Source: Anaerolineae bacterium
GTDB lineage: Bacteria > Chloroflexota > Anaerolineae > Aggregatilineales > J027
Assembly: GCA_021463865.1 (NCBI GenBank)
Contig: JAJTXY010000006.1
Span: forward strand, 166,226-230,225
Direction: 5' to 3'
Length of the DNA: 64,000 nt
Every line of letters begins with the position of its first letter. Position 1 is the first letter of the stretch. Positions 1 to 8,720 of this stretch are shown here, piece after piece. Position numbers and translations under genes: made by a program. The notes under the pieces are model-generated. The model had not been told where the DNA came from. It saw only the letters and a program-made list of their open reading frames with translations, and did not search any database.

Positions 1-6
1 TGTTTT

Positions 7-124
7 CAGTAAGCTCGGACTTGGCCCTGCGCGGCAGAGCCTTCGAATCTGGTCAGGCCTGAGAGGGAGCAGCCATAAGGAGTCCCCTCTGGGTGTCGTA
101 GGATCACCGGGTCTGAGCTTACTG
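7..124 (+). ncRNA. ffs: Signal recognition particle RNA, small bacterial type
   Basis: This is the RNA scaffold of the signal recognition particle, which binds Ffh and its receptor FtsY. The near-invariant apical element GGTCAGGCCTGAGAGGGAGC lies at 51-70. It matches the E. coli 4.5S core apart from a few bases. The ends pair exactly: CAGTAAGCTC at 7-16 is complementary to GAGCTTACTG at 115-124. The helix continues for four more pairs (17-20 with 111-114, one of them G-U). The length, about 118 nt, fits the small 4.5S-like class without an Alu domain. A short GCGG/CCGC hairpin (124-135) followed by TTTT may end the transcript. The promoter lies outside the window. Confidence 0.93.
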
Positions 125-155
125 CGGATAACCGCTTTTCATAACGGTCAACATT

Positions 156-1253
156 ATGTCCCGGCAAATCAAACTTAGCCCCACGCTTCTCCCCGATTCT
201 CCATCTCTGTTGGCACGCCGCTGGGTTAGAATATCGCTGTTAGGGATGCTTCTCATCGTTATAGCGCTTGCGGCACTTATCACTGAGACCATTTTTGCTC
301 GAACCACCATCACCATTGATGTCAACGGCAGTGTTCGTGAAGTACGAACAGATGCCCGTACCGTGCAAGAAGTTCTCCAAGATGCCAATATATTGGTTGA
401 TGAGGCTGATAGAGTTACTCCCCCCCTGCAAACACGAGTGAACGGTAATATGACCATTACGATCACCAAAGCCCATCAATTGGTGTTAGAGATGGGGGGG
501 GATGTACGGCGCGTCTATACCCATTCGAGTGATCCCCTCGTGATTCTCACCGAACAAGGTATTCAATTGGGGCCGAATGATGTGTTATATGTTGACCATC
601 GGCCCTATCAATCGGATCAATCCCTTTCAAAAACCCCACCACGCTATTTGCAGGTCATCCGCGCCAAAAATTACACCCTGATTGATGGCGAACATGAACA
701 ACCTCTCTATGGGCAGTCTATATCGCATACGGTGGGCGAAGTTTTGGAAGAAAATAGCGTGACGCTCTATCTTGCCGACCAAATTTCGCCCGCACCAAAT
801 ACCTCTCTAACCGATGGCCTTGCTATTGTCATTACGCGCTCGACGCCGGTTCAAATTTCAGTGGATGGGCAGCGATTACGGACACGGGCTATTGGCGCTA
901 CTGTGCATGATGTCCTTAATATGCTAGGATTTCCGTTGTTGGGTTTTGATTACACCATTCCAGCCGAAGATACCCCGTTTTCACCCGATATGGAGATTCA
1001 GGTCATCCGCGTGATTGAAGATTTTGAGGTTGAACAGTCACCCATTCCATTTGAAGTGGTCATGGTCAGTGCCGAGGATTTAGGGCCGGATGAACAGCGT
1101 ATTATCCAAGAAGGTGTGCCGGGGGTGCAGGAAACACGGGTGCGTGTGCGGCGTGAAAATGACCAGATTGTCAGCCGCGTAGTTCAAGAAACGTGGACAG
1201 TGATTGATCCCATCCCACAAATTGTGGCGTATGGTGGTACTCCTCCCCAGTAG
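156..1253 (+). CDS. G5/DUF348 domain cell-envelope protein (YabE-like)
   Basis: A membrane-anchored, externally displayed protein. Residues about 28-48 form one hydrophobic segment (signal anchor). Three DUF348-type (ubiquitin-like) units follow at about 50-100, 165-215 and 232-280, each starting with a TITIDVNG- or VQISVDGQ-like strand. A G5 domain closes the protein at about 295-365, with the PFEVV...GVPGV...RVRVR pattern typical of G5. The family includes B. subtilis YabE and Rpf-like proteins involved in cell-wall turnover. The lytic (3D or Rpf) domain found in those proteins is absent, so a catalytic role is not supported. The order G5/DUF348 protein then rsmA resembles the yabE-rnmV-ksgA neighbourhood of Firmicutes. 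Confidence 0.85.
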   Translation: MSRQIKLSPTLLPDSPSLLARRWVRISLLGMLLIVIALAALITETIFARTTITIDVNGSVREVRTDARTVQEVLQDANILVDEADRVTPPLQTRVNGNMTITITKAHQLVLEMGGDVRRVYTHSSDPLVILTEQGIQLGPNDVLYVDHRPYQSDQSLSKTPPRYLQVIRAKNYTLIDGEHEQPLYGQSISHTVGEVLEENSVTLYLADQISPAPNTSLTDGLAIVITRSTPVQISVDGQRLRTRAIGATVHDVLNMLGFPLLGFDYTIPAEDTPFSPDMEIQVIRVIEDFEVEQSPIPFEVVMVSAEDLGPDEQRIIQEGVPGVQETRVRVRRENDQIVSRVVQETWTVIDPIPQIVAYGGTPPQ

Positions 1254-1273
1254 TGATATAAGGATGGCTTGCC

Positions 1274-2104
1274 ATTAGTAATCCTAAAAACTTGCTTGAG
1301 TCGTTGAATATTCTCCCCAAAAAAAGTTTGGGCCAAAATTTTTTGCATGACCCCAACGCATTAGAAAAAATCGTGCAATCTGCGGAACTCCCCCCCGATG
1401 CGCTTGTATTAGAAATTGGCCCGGGGACAGGCGCATTGACCGCTCGGTTGGCTCAAGCAGCACGCCGAGTGGTGGCTTTTGAAACCGATGTACGGCTACG
1501 TCCGGTTTTGGAGGCGATGCAGCAGCAGTATCCTAATCTGAAGGTCGTTTGGGGCGATTTTTTGGAAGTGGATTTAGAGGGGGTTGTGGGGGGCGATCCG
1601 TATTATGTGGTTGCCAATTTACCCTACTACATCACGAGTGCCATTTTGCGGAAACTGTTGGAACATCCCAATCCTCCCAAACGTATAGTTGTTACAGTTC
1701 AGCGTGAGGTGGCGGATCGCATTACGGCGAAATCGGGTGAAATGAGCCTATTAAGTGTCAGTGTGCTGTTTTATGGCAAACCCGAACTGGTGATGCGTCT
1801 CAATCCAGCGGTCTTTTGGCCCCGCCCCGATGTTGAATCGGCGGTTGTGCGGATTGATACCTTTAGTCAACCACCCGTAGATGTCCCCGATGATGAGACC
1901 TTTTTTAAGGTGGTGCGGGCTGGTTTTGGGCAAAAACGCAAGCAGTTGAAAAATTCGCTGGCAAATGGCTTGGCACTGACCAATGAGCAGGCTGATCAAG
2001 TGTTAGCAGGAGCGGAGATAGATGGTCGGCGGCGGGCTGAAACGCTGAATTTGGAGGAATGGGCAATTCTCACGCGCATTTATGCCGCATTGCCTAAAAA
2101 CTAG
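1274..2104 (+). CDS. rsmA: 16S rRNA (adenine1518-N6/adenine1519-N6)-dimethyltransferase RsmA (KsgA)
   Basis: Dimethylates the two adjacent adenines in helix 45 of 16S rRNA during 30S maturation, using SAM. The family hallmarks are clear: PKKSLGQNFL near the N-terminus, the SAM-binding LEIGPGTG motif about 40 residues later, and the catalytic NLPYYI motif at about residue 110. The C-terminal helical domain is complete (FGQKRKQLKN). The length of about 270-276 residues is normal. The start is unusual. The first standard start codon is TTG at 1292, which has no Shine-Dalgarno sequence. An in-frame ATT at 1274 lies 9 nt after AAGGA (1260-1264) and adds the residues I/M-SNPKN. I favour ATT. The stop codon shares CTAG with the stop of the convergent lipoprotein gene. 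Confidence 0.95.
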   Translation: MSNPKNLLESLNILPKKSLGQNFLHDPNALEKIVQSAELPPDALVLEIGPGTGALTARLAQAARRVVAFETDVRLRPVLEAMQQQYPNLKVVWGDFLEVDLEGVVGGDPYYVVANLPYYITSAILRKLLEHPNPPKRIVVTVQREVADRITAKSGEMSLLSVSVLFYGKPELVMRLNPAVFWPRPDVESAVVRIDTFSQPPVDVPDDETFFKVVRAGFGQKRKQLKNSLANGLALTNEQADQVLAGAEIDGRRRAETLNLEEWAILTRIYAALPKN

Positions 2105-2907
2105 CGTCTGATATAGCCCTGTGCCATGACCTCGACCTGATCTGGCTGACCCGTCAGTGGAGTGGCTCGTATCGAAAATGAGACCTTCCCCGTGTCTGGG
2201 TCAGTTAGGGTAATTTCCTGTGAACGGAAGCCACTTAGCTGACCTGACGCGGTGGTGAAGGCGGCGAGAGCGCGGATGCTTTCCAACGGTTGCCCCATAT
2301 CATTCACAATCTCCCCTTCAATCAAGTATTCACTGCCATTCCACGTCGTTTCAACGTTGATGACATTCAGCGGCACAATTGAAGGAGGAGAATCAATGAC
2401 CAATGCCTCAATGCCACGTACATCGGCATAGGTTGCCCATGATTCATTGGGGATTTCCGAAAAGATCACTCGATACGGTAGGCTGGTATGGCCTGATAAA
2501 AGCGATAAAGCTGTTGTGGTGTCGGTGATTTGGATGGGTTGGCCTTGAGGAGTAAGCAGATAGACGGTAATCAGGGGATTGAGCAGAGGGTCATCGCCTG
2601 TGTTGCGAATCCAACCGATGCAAACCAAACTTTGCACCGCCGATTCATAACAGGTCGGGGCATCAACGCCAATAAATGATGATAATTGCTGGGAAGCTCG
2701 GCGGGTTGCTACGTTCCCAAAAGGGGTCAAGGTATAGATAGGCCGAATAGGAAGTGTCGGCGGGGCAGTAGCTTGGGGAGTAAAGCCTTGCAGAGAAGGC
2801 GTGCGTGTTTGAGGTTTGGGAGTCGGAGTAGTAGACGAAAGCTGGGCACAAGCAGTTACGAGCACGCTTAACCAGCAGAACAGCCAACGCCAACCCCAGC
2901 GCCTCAT
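2101..2907 (-). CDS. Putative lipoprotein, FxLYD-like
   Basis: A predicted secreted lipoprotein of 268 residues. The ATG at 2907 gives a basic n-region (MRRWGWRW), a hydrophobic stretch and a lipobox VLVTAC, so acylation at Cys19 is likely. A Ser/Thr/Pro-rich tether follows. The rest holds two beta-rich units, the second (about 180-265) with an N-V-E-T-x-W-N-G-S-E-Y-L-I-x-G-E-I-V-N pattern like FxLYD domains, which are common in exported Chloroflexota proteins. A longer reading from TTG at 2934 would bury the signal peptide and was not chosen. A GGAAAGG sequence lies about 12 nt upstream of the ATG. Function is unknown. It is convergent with rsmA and its stop codon overlaps that of rsmA. Confidence 0.75.
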   Translation of the reverse strand: MRRWGWRWLFCWLSVLVTACAQLSSTTPTPKPQTRTPSLQGFTPQATAPPTLPIRPIYTLTPFGNVATRRASQQLSSFIGVDAPTCYESAVQSLVCIGWIRNTGDDPLLNPLITVYLLTPQGQPIQITDTTTALSLLSGHTSLPYRVIFSEIPNESWATYADVRGIEALVIDSPPSIVPLNVINVETTWNGSEYLIEGEIVNDMGQPLESIRALAAFTTASGQLSGFRSQEITLTDPDTGKVSFSIRATPLTGQPDQVEVMAQGYIRR

Positions 2908-3009
2908 GCTGAGACTTGCCTTTCCGAAATACAATCAACAATATGAGTTCCACTTTTATTATAGCCCATTATGCTATGGGCGAAAGCCTGAATCACCCCA
3001 TATCTGGCC

Positions 3010-3038
3010 CTGAATTTAGCACTCGGCTGTGCTACAAT
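3010..3038 (+). promoter_or_regulatory. Putative RNase P RNA promoter (extended -10)
   Basis: TGCTACAAT at 3030-3038 gives an extended -10 (TGn + TACAAT). A weak -35 (CTGAAT-like) lies near 3010-3016. The predicted start near 3045 coincides with the first base of the P1 helix of the downstream RNA, which supports the call. Confidence 0.6.
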
Positions 3039-3045
3039 GAATTCA

Positions 3046-3406
<361 letters not shown>

Positions 3407-3465
3407 AGCCCTTATTTTTAGGTCGGCAACCCCCTGTACCCGCCCTTTTATTTTTTGAGAGATTC

Positions 3466-4062
3466 ATGACCCGCCCCAAGTATCGTATTCTCCGTTTTTA
3501 TAAACCCTATGGCGTCCTGACCAAATTTACCGATGCTGAGGGTCGCCCCACCCTTGCCGATTACGTGAACGTACCCAATGTCTATCCGGTAGGTCGGTTG
3601 GATATGGACAGTGAGGGTCTGCTCATTTTGACCGATTTTGGCCTGCTCAATCAGCGACTCACTGACCCGGCCTATCGCCATCCGCGCACCTATTTGGTTC
3701 AGGTCGAACATATTCCCGATGAGGCCGCGTTAGAAAAATTGCGGGTGGGGGTGGTCATTGAAGGAAAAAAGACCCTGCCTGCCCTTGTCGAATTATTAGA
3801 TCACCAACCCGATTTACCCCCGCGTGACCCACCTGTGCGTTTTCGCAAATCCGTGCCCACAGCCTTCCTAAAAATGACGCTGTACGAGGGGCGCAATCGG
3901 CAGGTACGCAAGATGACGGCGGCGGTGGGAAATCCAACCCTGCGCCTCATGCGGATTAGCAGCGGCCCGATCAAATTGGAGGGGTTACAGCCGGGAGAAT
4001 GGCGCGATTTAACTGATGAAGAACGGACGGCGTTGTTAAAAAGTATCAAGTTAAAGGGGTGA
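3466..4062 (+). CDS. rluE: 23S rRNA pseudouridine synthase, RluE-like
   Basis: Converts a uridine in 23S rRNA to pseudouridine; the E. coli homologue RluE acts on U2457. The protein has 198 residues and no S4 domain, as RluE does. The motif GRLDMDSEGLL (about residues 44-54) carries the catalytic Asp, and GRNRQVRKM near residue 145 is the RsuA/RluB-family signature. RFYKPYGVLT at the N-terminus fits the family. The ATG at 3466 follows a T-rich stretch after the RNase P RNA, with GAGAG 5 nt upstream. Exact target specificity is inferred from family similarity only. Confidence 0.88.
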   Translation: MTRPKYRILRFYKPYGVLTKFTDAEGRPTLADYVNVPNVYPVGRLDMDSEGLLILTDFGLLNQRLTDPAYRHPRTYLVQVEHIPDEAALEKLRVGVVIEGKKTLPALVELLDHQPDLPPRDPPVRFRKSVPTAFLKMTLYEGRNRQVRKMTAAVGNPTLRLMRISSGPIKLEGLQPGEWRDLTDEERTALLKSIKLKG

Positions 4063-4082
4063 CTCTCAAAAAAATCACCCCT
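4055..4082. other. Hairpin between convergent genes rluE and a solute-binding protein gene
   Basis: AGGGGTGA (4055-4062) and TCACCCCT (4075-4082) form a perfect 8-bp stem around a 12-nt loop with seven A residues. The rluE stop codon is inside the left arm. Neither strand shows a strong U-tract straight after the stem, so it is at best a weak terminator for either gene. Confidence 0.4.
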
Positions 4083-4095
4083 CATTGCTACTTGC

Positions 4096-5955
4096 TTATT
4101 CCGCTGCCCATGTCCACTCTTGCAGGGTGCGGAAACGATCTGCGGGGGTAGTGATGAACCCGACCTGTAGATTTTCGAGGCGGTCATCCGCCACATAGCT
4201 GTAGACGGGATAGTATAGAGTCAGGGCTGGGGCACGTTCCACAAATAACCGCTGAAATTCCTTATATAGATATGCTCGATTTATACCGACTGTTTCGCGG
4301 CGGGCCTGCTGCAACAATTCACTCAACCGCAAATCGCGCATCGCTCCATAATTTTGCCCATCTTCGGCCTGTCCCACATGCCAAAACGTATAGGGGTCGG
4401 GGTCGGCATAGGGCGCAAAACTAAATTCGACAATCGCCGTATCAAAGTCTCCATCCTCCAGCCGTTGGCGCAATGTAGCTCGATCTACCGCCTCAACTGT
4501 CACAGTGAAGTTGAGAGCCGCCCATTGTGTCGCTAAATCTTGGGCCAAAGCTATCAGGGTGGGGTCGTCGAACACCAAGATGGTGAAACTACGCCGCACG
4601 GGTTCAGGTGTCGCTGAGGGTTCAGGAGTGGCGCTCGGCGTGGCATCAGGCGGGGCAGTTTCTGGTGTGGGTTCCGCTCCTGTTTCGGTGGGCGTTGGTT
4701 CAGGCGTGCTGGGTGATTCAAAGGATACCGTGTTCAGCAGGGCATTAGCGGCATTAACATCCGGGGAAGGATAAACAGCATTGGGGTCATAGGCCCACGA
4801 ACCGGGTATCAACGGGCTATTGGCAGGAATGGCCTTAATACCTAGTGTGCGCTGTACAGCCCCAACACGATCAATACCATAAGCAAAGGCTTGGCGCAGA
4901 CGTTGGTCACGAACATAGCGGATACCGTCCCGATTCCAGTTGTAGATCAACACGCCTACCGCTGGCAGCGTTGTATTATAGACCGCCAGATGAGGCAGAC
5001 CGCGCAAACTGGCTAATTTATCGGTATCTATTTGCCCGATACTATTGACTTCGCCCTGCACATAGGCCGCAATTGCCTGATCTATGGTGTCGTAGGTATA
5101 AAACACAATCCGGTCAATTGAGTAGCCTGTTTGACCTTCAGGCCGCTGGCGATAGGTCGGAGCGACTCGCAAGCTGATCCCGGCAATCTGCCCATTGATG
5201 GAATAGAACGTTTCCAACTGATATGGGCCTGTACCAATCGGGTTTATTTGATTGATGGGGTGTTTGTCCAAATCTTTGATGGGATAGCCTTGTAGGGCAT
5301 GGAATGGCAGAATCCCCATACGAAGTTGTTCGGGGAAAGCCGCCAGTGGCTGTACGAGGCGGAATCGCATAGTGTAATCGTCAATCACCGCAACCTCAAC
5401 CGTTTTCCAAAATTCGGCAAGGCTGGCGTTGCCCTGAAAGTCGGGGTCACGGATAGCATCAATTGTATAGCGTACATCGGCACTGGTAAACGGAATGCCG
5501 TCTTGCCAAAGCACATCGCGCCGAATCGCCACGATATATTCTAGGCCATCTTTGGAGACTTCCCACCGTTCGGCTAAATCTGGCACAACTTCCCCATATT
5601 GATTGATGGTCGTCAACCCTTCAAAAATCAGCGAGGTGATGTCACGGTCAACGGGGTTAAATTCAGCATACAGCGGATTAATCTTGCTGATTCTGCCAAC
5701 CAATGCCTCTGTTAATTGGCCGGGGACAGGCTTGGGCAAGGTTTCCCCCGGCTCAATTTCCACTGTTGGGATAGCCGTCGGTTCGACAATTTCTAGGGTT
5801 GGGCTGGGGGTAATTTGGGGCAAACTACTGATGGGTGTTTCATCAGAAGAGTTGTTGTTCGTGTCATCGCTGGCAAGTTGGGTATAGAGAGCCGCCGTCA
5901 AGAGCATAATGGCAAAGAGCAGGGCCAGCAAGGGCCAGCGTAAGGCTTTCCACAT
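4096..5955 (-). CDS. ABC transporter substrate-binding protein, family 5 (peptide/oligopeptide type)
   Basis: An exported solute-binding protein of the SBP_bac_5 fold, which hands peptides, sugars or nickel to an ABC importer. Residues about 6-28 are one hydrophobic segment. No lipobox Cys follows, so it is probably membrane-anchored. A Ser/Thr/Pro/Glu tether leads to the domain, which shows typical landmarks: AERWEVSKDGLEYI, the FTSADVRYTIDAI stretch, PIGTGPYQLE and DQRLRQAFAYGIDR. An unusual PT/E-rich insertion at about residues 408-455 splits the C-terminal lobe. No permease or ATPase genes lie next to it, so the transporter partner is elsewhere or it has another role. Confidence 0.85.
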   Translation of the reverse strand: MWKALRWPLLALLFAIMLLTAALYTQLASDDTNNNSSDETPISSLPQITPSPTLEIVEPTAIPTVEIEPGETLPKPVPGQLTEALVGRISKINPLYAEFNPVDRDITSLIFEGLTTINQYGEVVPDLAERWEVSKDGLEYIVAIRRDVLWQDGIPFTSADVRYTIDAIRDPDFQGNASLAEFWKTVEVAVIDDYTMRFRLVQPLAAFPEQLRMGILPFHALQGYPIKDLDKHPINQINPIGTGPYQLETFYSINGQIAGISLRVAPTYRQRPEGQTGYSIDRIVFYTYDTIDQAIAAYVQGEVNSIGQIDTDKLASLRGLPHLAVYNTTLPAVGVLIYNWNRDGIRYVRDQRLRQAFAYGIDRVGAVQRTLGIKAIPANSPLIPGSWAYDPNAVYPSPDVNAANALLNTVSFESPSTPEPTPTETGAEPTPETAPPDATPSATPEPSATPEPVRRSFTILVFDDPTLIALAQDLATQWAALNFTVTVEAVDRATLRQRLEDGDFDTAIVEFSFAPYADPDPYTFWHVGQAEDGQNYGAMRDLRLSELLQQARRETVGINRAYLYKEFQRLFVERAPALTLYYPVYSYVADDRLENLQVGFITTPADRFRTLQEWTWAAE

Positions 5956-5980
5956 AGGTGTAATCCTTTTTTACAAACAC

Positions 5981-6015
5981 AAAAGGGGCAGTCTTGCACA
6001 ATGCAAAACGCCCCC
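5981..6015 (-). terminator. Rho-independent terminator of secG
   Basis: Read on the minus strand, GGGGCG and TGCCCC form the outer stem (6009-6014 with 5985-5990). An inner TTGCA/TGCAA helix is nested inside. The stem is followed by TTTTGTGTTT. It lies between secG and the solute-binding protein gene, so the latter probably has its own promoter. Confidence 0.6.
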
Positions 6016-6053
6016 GCTATTCAATACATAGGCTTAAGCTGCGTATCCGCAGT

Positions 6054-6287
6054 TTATTGCACCAGTAGTTGTAGGATGGAATTCACAATAAACAAAATAG
6101 ACAGGACGACGGTCAGGCGGAACAGCGTAAGTTCCAGACCGCGACGGGTCTTGGTAATTGCGCCGCCAGAGTTGCCACCGAAGAGACTACCGAGGCCGCC
6201 TGTGCCACGCGCCTGCAACAAAATCACCGCCACCAGTCCAACTGCGATGAGGACTTGAATAAATTGGAGTGCGTCTTCAATAACCAT
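6054..6287 (-). CDS. secG: Protein translocase subunit SecG
   Basis: The small third subunit of the SecYEG channel. It has 77 residues, two membrane helices (about 8-26 and 54-74) and the family signature between them: LLQARGTGGLGSLFGG. The size and topology match SecG exactly. It is flanked by its own terminator on the downstream side and by the terminator of the CAP-domain gene upstream, so it is probably monocistronic. Confidence 0.95.
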   Translation of the reverse strand: MVIEDALQFIQVLIAVGLVAVILLQARGTGGLGSLFGGNSGGAITKTRRGLELTLFRLTVVLSILFIVNSILQLLVQ

Positions 6288-6425
6288 GCGTGTCTTTTAC
6301 CCGCTTTATTTGCTATTTCCAAAACTGCGTGGTCTTCAAACCACAGGGCGCACATTATACATCCAGCGCGGGGATGTGTCGAGAGACAGTCCAGTGAAAC
6401 AGAGGATGTCAGACAAGCGTGGCAC

Positions 6426-6466
6426 AAAAAAGGGCGAAGAGTCCTATGATTGACCTACCGCCCTTT
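6426..6466 (-). terminator. Rho-independent terminator of the CAP-domain gene
   Basis: On the minus strand an 8-bp stem AAAGGGCG/CGCCCTTT (6459-6466 with 6429-6436) encloses a 22-nt loop. It runs straight into a T-tract (plus-strand A run at 6426-6431). Confidence 0.7.
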
Positions 6467-6474
6467 AGGTGAAC

Positions 6475-7929
6475 CTAGTCAGATGGGCCACCGGGGACGT
6501 TATAGGGGATAAAGTCCAGTTTGCCACGCTGTATTAAGTCGAGATAACTTGCTACTGAAATGAGCGCCTTGCCCTGATAACTGGCAGATATATAGAAGGC
6601 ATTGACCCAACATTTCAGATATGTCCCTTCGGGCATTTGCCACCCTATATGCAGCCACAACTCATTCAGTTCGACCCCCTCCCCCAATCGCGCGGCGGCA
6701 TAGTCAGGAATTTCGATTACTATGCCGTCTGAGAAACCAACCCGCTCATCACGTGCTCCCGGCAGACCTAAGACTGTTATGGTTGAGCCGCTAGGGATTA
6801 GGCCAAGTGAAAATGCGGCGCTGGACGGATATTCACGGCATTGCAGATTGCTGCTTCGATTCACATTTACTAAGCCTGATACTTCGGTTGTCGCGGGATT
6901 AAGCCCAGAGGCATTATTGACCGTCTCTATCTTGACTTCGGGAGTAGAGGCCGGTGGGATATTGGCCTGAACAGTAGGCTGGGGCGGCGCTGGTGTGGTT
7001 GCCGCTACCGCGACTGCTGGTTCGGTGGGTAGTAGTGTGGGGACTTCAGTTACGGCAGGAGTAGCCGCAACAACAGTAGGCGTATTGGTAATACACTCGG
7101 TTGTGATTTCTCCCGTTTCCAACATTGGGAGAGTATTGGGAATAACAACCGTATTGGCTACAGCTTCTAGATCAACCTGCTCTACAATTTCATGGTTGTC
7201 CTCCCGCAGTACCAGCGAAAACTGATAACCTATAGAGGCTGGAATGAGTATATGGGGCTGCCATGTTTGGGGTTCAGTAATGGGCGTTCCATCCAAACTC
7301 CGCAATTGGACAGTTTCTACCGATTGTATCCACTGGCCCTTGCCACTGGTATGGTATTCGTTAGCTGTAAATAGGAGGCAGCGTTCGGGATCAAAAAGGG
7401 GCGGAAAAGCGTTTGGGCGGGAGCCAAATACCAAAATGATGAAATAGCCGTATTCATGGGGTACAACACCTACACCAATCTCCCGATAGACCGGGTTTTC
7501 CATTGTGCTGCGGTGTAGATTGGATTTGCGCCAATAGTCCATGACAAATTGGACACCACCCAGACCCGCGTTTTCGCCCACCTCAATTTGTCTTGGATCG
7601 GGGCCAAAGGTGGGCCAGTTGTAACGTAATGCCCGTTGACGCGGATATTCACCACGAGCATCCTTGTGAAAATCGTAGTTCTCTGGGCGGAAATTGAGTG
7701 ACCGGATGTAATATGCCTGATCTTCAGCCATTTTGTTAAGTGTTGCATTCAGAGCCAATGGGCTTAGGCCTAAACTCATGCGATGGGTGTTCACCTCGGC
7801 CACAATTTCAAGGGCAGCCGAAGCCACATTATCGTTTGCCTGAGCTTGTTTGACCGGATGTAATGGCAAAAAAACACTTTGGCAGATACCGACGAGGATG
7901 AGAATGAGAATAAGGCGACGCGATAGCAT
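6475..7929 (-). CDS. Secreted CAP/SCP-domain protein with C-terminal SH3-like region
   Basis: A 484-residue exported protein. A signal peptide of about 31 residues ends near QAQA. A CAP (SCP/PR1-like) domain spans about 38-175, with LVAEVN-like helix 1, the conserved VGENAGLG (about 112-119), the LHRSTMENP stretch with its His, and EIGVGVV. A central Pro/Thr/Ala-rich linker follows (about 285-350). The C-terminal part contains LQCREYPSS...LIPSGSTITVLG, which resembles a bacterial SH3 repeat. CAP proteins are secreted and often wall- or lipid-associated; the biochemical role is uncertain. It is single, with its own terminator. Confidence 0.82.
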   Translation of the reverse strand: MLSRRLILILILVGICQSVFLPLHPVKQAQANDNVASAALEIVAEVNTHRMSLGLSPLALNATLNKMAEDQAYYIRSLNFRPENYDFHKDARGEYPRQRALRYNWPTFGPDPRQIEVGENAGLGGVQFVMDYWRKSNLHRSTMENPVYREIGVGVVPHEYGYFIILVFGSRPNAFPPLFDPERCLLFTANEYHTSGKGQWIQSVETVQLRSLDGTPITEPQTWQPHILIPASIGYQFSLVLREDNHEIVEQVDLEAVANTVVIPNTLPMLETGEITTECITNTPTVVAATPAVTEVPTLLPTEPAVAVAATTPAPPQPTVQANIPPASTPEVKIETVNNASGLNPATTEVSGLVNVNRSSNLQCREYPSSAAFSLGLIPSGSTITVLGLPGARDERVGFSDGIVIEIPDYAAARLGEGVELNELWLHIGWQMPEGTYLKCWVNAFYISASYQGKALISVASYLDLIQRGKLDFIPYNVPGGPSD

Positions 7930-8057
7930 GACGGACGCTCCAATAAGTTGTCAGTATCTCGTCAGTATATGAAAAATCTTTTGACTTGTCCGTGAAGAGT
8001 TTATGAAAAATGTGCGATTTTAGTATGAATGCAATATGGGTTTGGTTAGTAAATAGT

Positions 8058-8660
8058 TTACATTTCGCCCCGCCCCTGTAAAGCCCGCAGTAGGGTCACA
8101 GTATCCACATATTCTAAGTCGCCACCCGAAGGTAAACCCCGTGCTAGGCGGGTAATCTTGATACCCAATGGGGCTAGTTTTTGTTTGATATACATGGCAG
8201 TGGCCTCACCTTCCATATTCGGATTGGTGGCGATGATAACTTCCACGATGCCCTGCGTTTGGGCACGAACAACCAGTTCTTTAATCCGCAAATCATCCGG
8301 GCCGATGCCTTCTACTGGCGAAATCGCGCCATGCAAGACATGATAGAGACCATTAAAACTGCCAGTGCGCTCGACGGCCACCACATCGAGAGGGTCTTCG
8401 ACGACAACGACGGTCGCCCGATCTCGTTTTTCATTTTTGCAAACCACACATGGGTCGTCTTCGGTGATGTTATGACAAGTCGAACAGTAGCGCGTTTTGC
8501 TTTTTAGGTCAGCTAGAGCCTCTGCCAGCGACAAGGTGATATTGTCCGGCGCACGCAGAAGATAATAGGTGAGGCGTGAGGCGGTCTTTGGCCCAATCCC
8601 CGGCAGGCGTGAAAAGGCTTCGATCAATTTGGTGACAGACGGTGGCAGGACTTGGCTCAT
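8058..8660 (-). CDS. recR: Recombination mediator protein RecR
   Basis: Works with RecF/RecO to load RecA at single-strand gaps. The order is standard: a helix-hairpin-helix with LPGIGPKTASR (about residues 18-28), a Cys4 zinc finger CSTC...CVVC (about 56-71), a Toprim domain with VVVVEDPLD (about 79-87), and a C-terminal GGDLEYVD Walker-B-like segment. The ATG at 8660 gives 200 residues, the usual RecR length; an upstream ATG at 8678 adds six residues. No dnaX or YbaB gene is next to it, unlike in many bacteria. Confidence 0.96.
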   Translation of the reverse strand: MSQVLPPSVTKLIEAFSRLPGIGPKTASRLTYYLLRAPDNITLSLAEALADLKSKTRYCSTCHNITEDDPCVVCKNEKRDRATVVVVEDPLDVVAVERTGSFNGLYHVLHGAISPVEGIGPDDLRIKELVVRAQTQGIVEVIIATNPNMEGEATAMYIKQKLAPLGIKITRLARGLPSGGDLEYVDTVTLLRALQGRGEM

Positions 8661-8720
8661 GGTGAATTTACATTCCAAACAGTAACGATTATATGTTCGA
8701 TTTTACCCCGTAATGGAGGT

